A stretch of DNA of 64,000 bases, taken from positions 301,001 to 365,000 of the forward strand of contig NZ_CP092831.1 of NCBI RefSeq assembly GCF_022531965.1. The letters are read 5' to 3'. Below the pieces are notes generated by a model. It was not told the origin of the DNA. It ran no database searches and saw only the letters and a list, made by a program, of their open reading frames with translations. The stretch's first letter is position 1; each line of letters starts with the position of its first letter. Below are positions 63,343-64,000 of this stretch, piece by piece. This DNA is from Paenibacillus peoriae. Lineage in GTDB: Bacteria; Bacillota; Bacilli; Paenibacillales; Paenibacillaceae. Made by a program: the position numbers and the translations under genes.

Positions 63343-64000
63343 ATGAGTCAAACAGACCAATATCGTTTTCAAGTGAACTTGGGCGGTATGATTGATATTT
63401 TGGCCAATCATTTATATAGCAGTCCACGAGTGTTTATACGTGAGGTTCTGCAAAATGCAACAGATGCGATCACGGCTCGCAAGGAGCTGCGGAAGGTTGC
63501 TGCTGAAAGTAAAGTATTGAAAGAAGACAAGACCCTTGAAGCTACAGCTTCTGAGAGTAACAACTATGAAGGCAAAGTCATCGTAGAGTTATCTGGTGCC
63601 GGGGAGCAACAGGTATTGATGATTCAGGATAACGGCATTGGGTTGTCAGAAGAAGACATTCACCGTTTTTTATCGATTATCGGTCAGTCTTCCAAGAAGG
63701 GAGCCGATTTGCTGGCTTCTGAGACTTCGTTTATCGGACGATTTGGGATTGGGTTGCTATCCTGCTTTATGGTGAGCGATGAAATTGTGGTGCTGACCCG
63801 CTCGGTGAAGGAAGGCGTCTCCATGGAATGGAGAGGGAAGCCGGATGGGACGTATACGATTCGTCGATTGGAGACCGAACTGCCTGTAGGAACGCAAATT
63901 TATTTGCGCTGCAAGCCGGGAAGTGAGTTTTATTATGAGCCGGCGCATGTAGAGGAGTCTTTATTCTATTATGGTGCGTTGCTGCCGTATCCGGTCATAC
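63343..64000 (+). CDS. htpG: Hsp90-family chaperone, N-terminal part (cut by window edge)
   Basis: First 219 codons of an Hsp90-family ATPase chaperone. N-terminus QVNLGGMIDILANHLYSSPR and EVLQNATDAI (N-box, usually NASDA), then LMIQDNGIGLSEEDI and GRFGIGLLSCFMV (ATP lid region). An insertion of about 25 residues, Lys/Glu/Ser-rich, separates the first helix pair from the next strand. ATG at 63343 is preceded by AAAGGA somewhat far off. The gene continues beyond 64000. Confidence 0.88.
   Translation, partial: MSQTDQYRFQVNLGGMIDILANHLYSSPRVFIREVLQNATDAITARKELRKVAAESKVLKEDKTLEATASESNNYEGKVIVELSGAGEQQVLMIQDNGIGLSEEDIHRFLSIIGQSSKKGADLLASETSFIGRFGIGLLSCFMVSDEIVVLTRSVKEGVSMEWRGKPDGTYTIRRLETELPVGTQIYLRCKPGSEFYYEPAHVEESLFYYGALLPYPVI

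Overview
The window looks like chromosome of a Paenibacillus, most likely of the P. polymyxa group. The genes have Firmicute-type Shine-Dalgarno sequences, frequent GTG/TTG starts, moderate GC, many ABC sugar and peptide importers with LacI or AraC regulators, plant-polysaccharide enzymes, and a freyrasin-type ranthipeptide cluster. No rRNA, tRNA, CRISPR array or prophage was seen.

Layout. 1-5623: a dpp/opp-type peptide ABC importer, its binding-protein gene cut by the left edge and followed by a terminator inside the operon. 5693-7223 (minus): a membrane-anchored Lon-like Ser/Lys protease with a small membrane protein. 7340-16745: a GNAT enzyme, an orphan sugar-binding lipoprotein behind a cre-like site, an alpha/beta hydrolase, a two-component system, an AraC regulator divergent from a Gfo/Idh/MocA oxidoreductase, and an alpha-carbonic anhydrase. 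16963-20683: a zinc alcohol dehydrogenase, an HxlR regulator divergent from an MFS exporter, and an aldo/keto reductase. 20852-25017: a sucrose locus (LacI regulator, GH32 hydrolase, PTS EIIBC) with an array of GGAACCGGTTCC operators. 25018-27420: an insertion-sequence graveyard with remnants of an IS5-type and an IS630-type transposase around a 2-hydroxyacid dehydrogenase gene.

27485-42629 is mostly housekeeping and accessory genes: an AraC regulator, a short pyruvate kinase, two paralogous small secreted proteins, a DUF805 protein, a secreted GH43 arabinanase, a cold-shock protein with a YdjO-type protein, a YtrA-type GntR/ABC operon, and a secreted protein with a stalk-type domain and two SnoaL-like repeats. 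42723-53166 is a locus for beta-1,2-glucooligosaccharides (sophorooligosaccharides): GH3, GH94 and LacI on the minus strand, divergent from a binding protein and two permeases, with two identical GAAACGTTTC operators between them.

53521-59826 is the most notable region, a visibly AT-rich ranthipeptide cluster. A 51-residue six-cysteine precursor with a TTG start is followed by a hairpin, a radical SAM/SPASM thioether synthase, an ABC-2-type transporter of one ATPase and two membrane proteins, and a full-size ABC exporter. The window ends with a coiled-coil protein, a GH51 arabinofuranosidase that complements the GH43 arabinanase, and the start of an Hsp90-family gene cut by the right edge.

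In short, this is a saprophyte or plant-associated genome segment combining carbohydrate scavenging (sucrose, arabinan, beta-1,2-glucan) with one peptide natural-product cluster.
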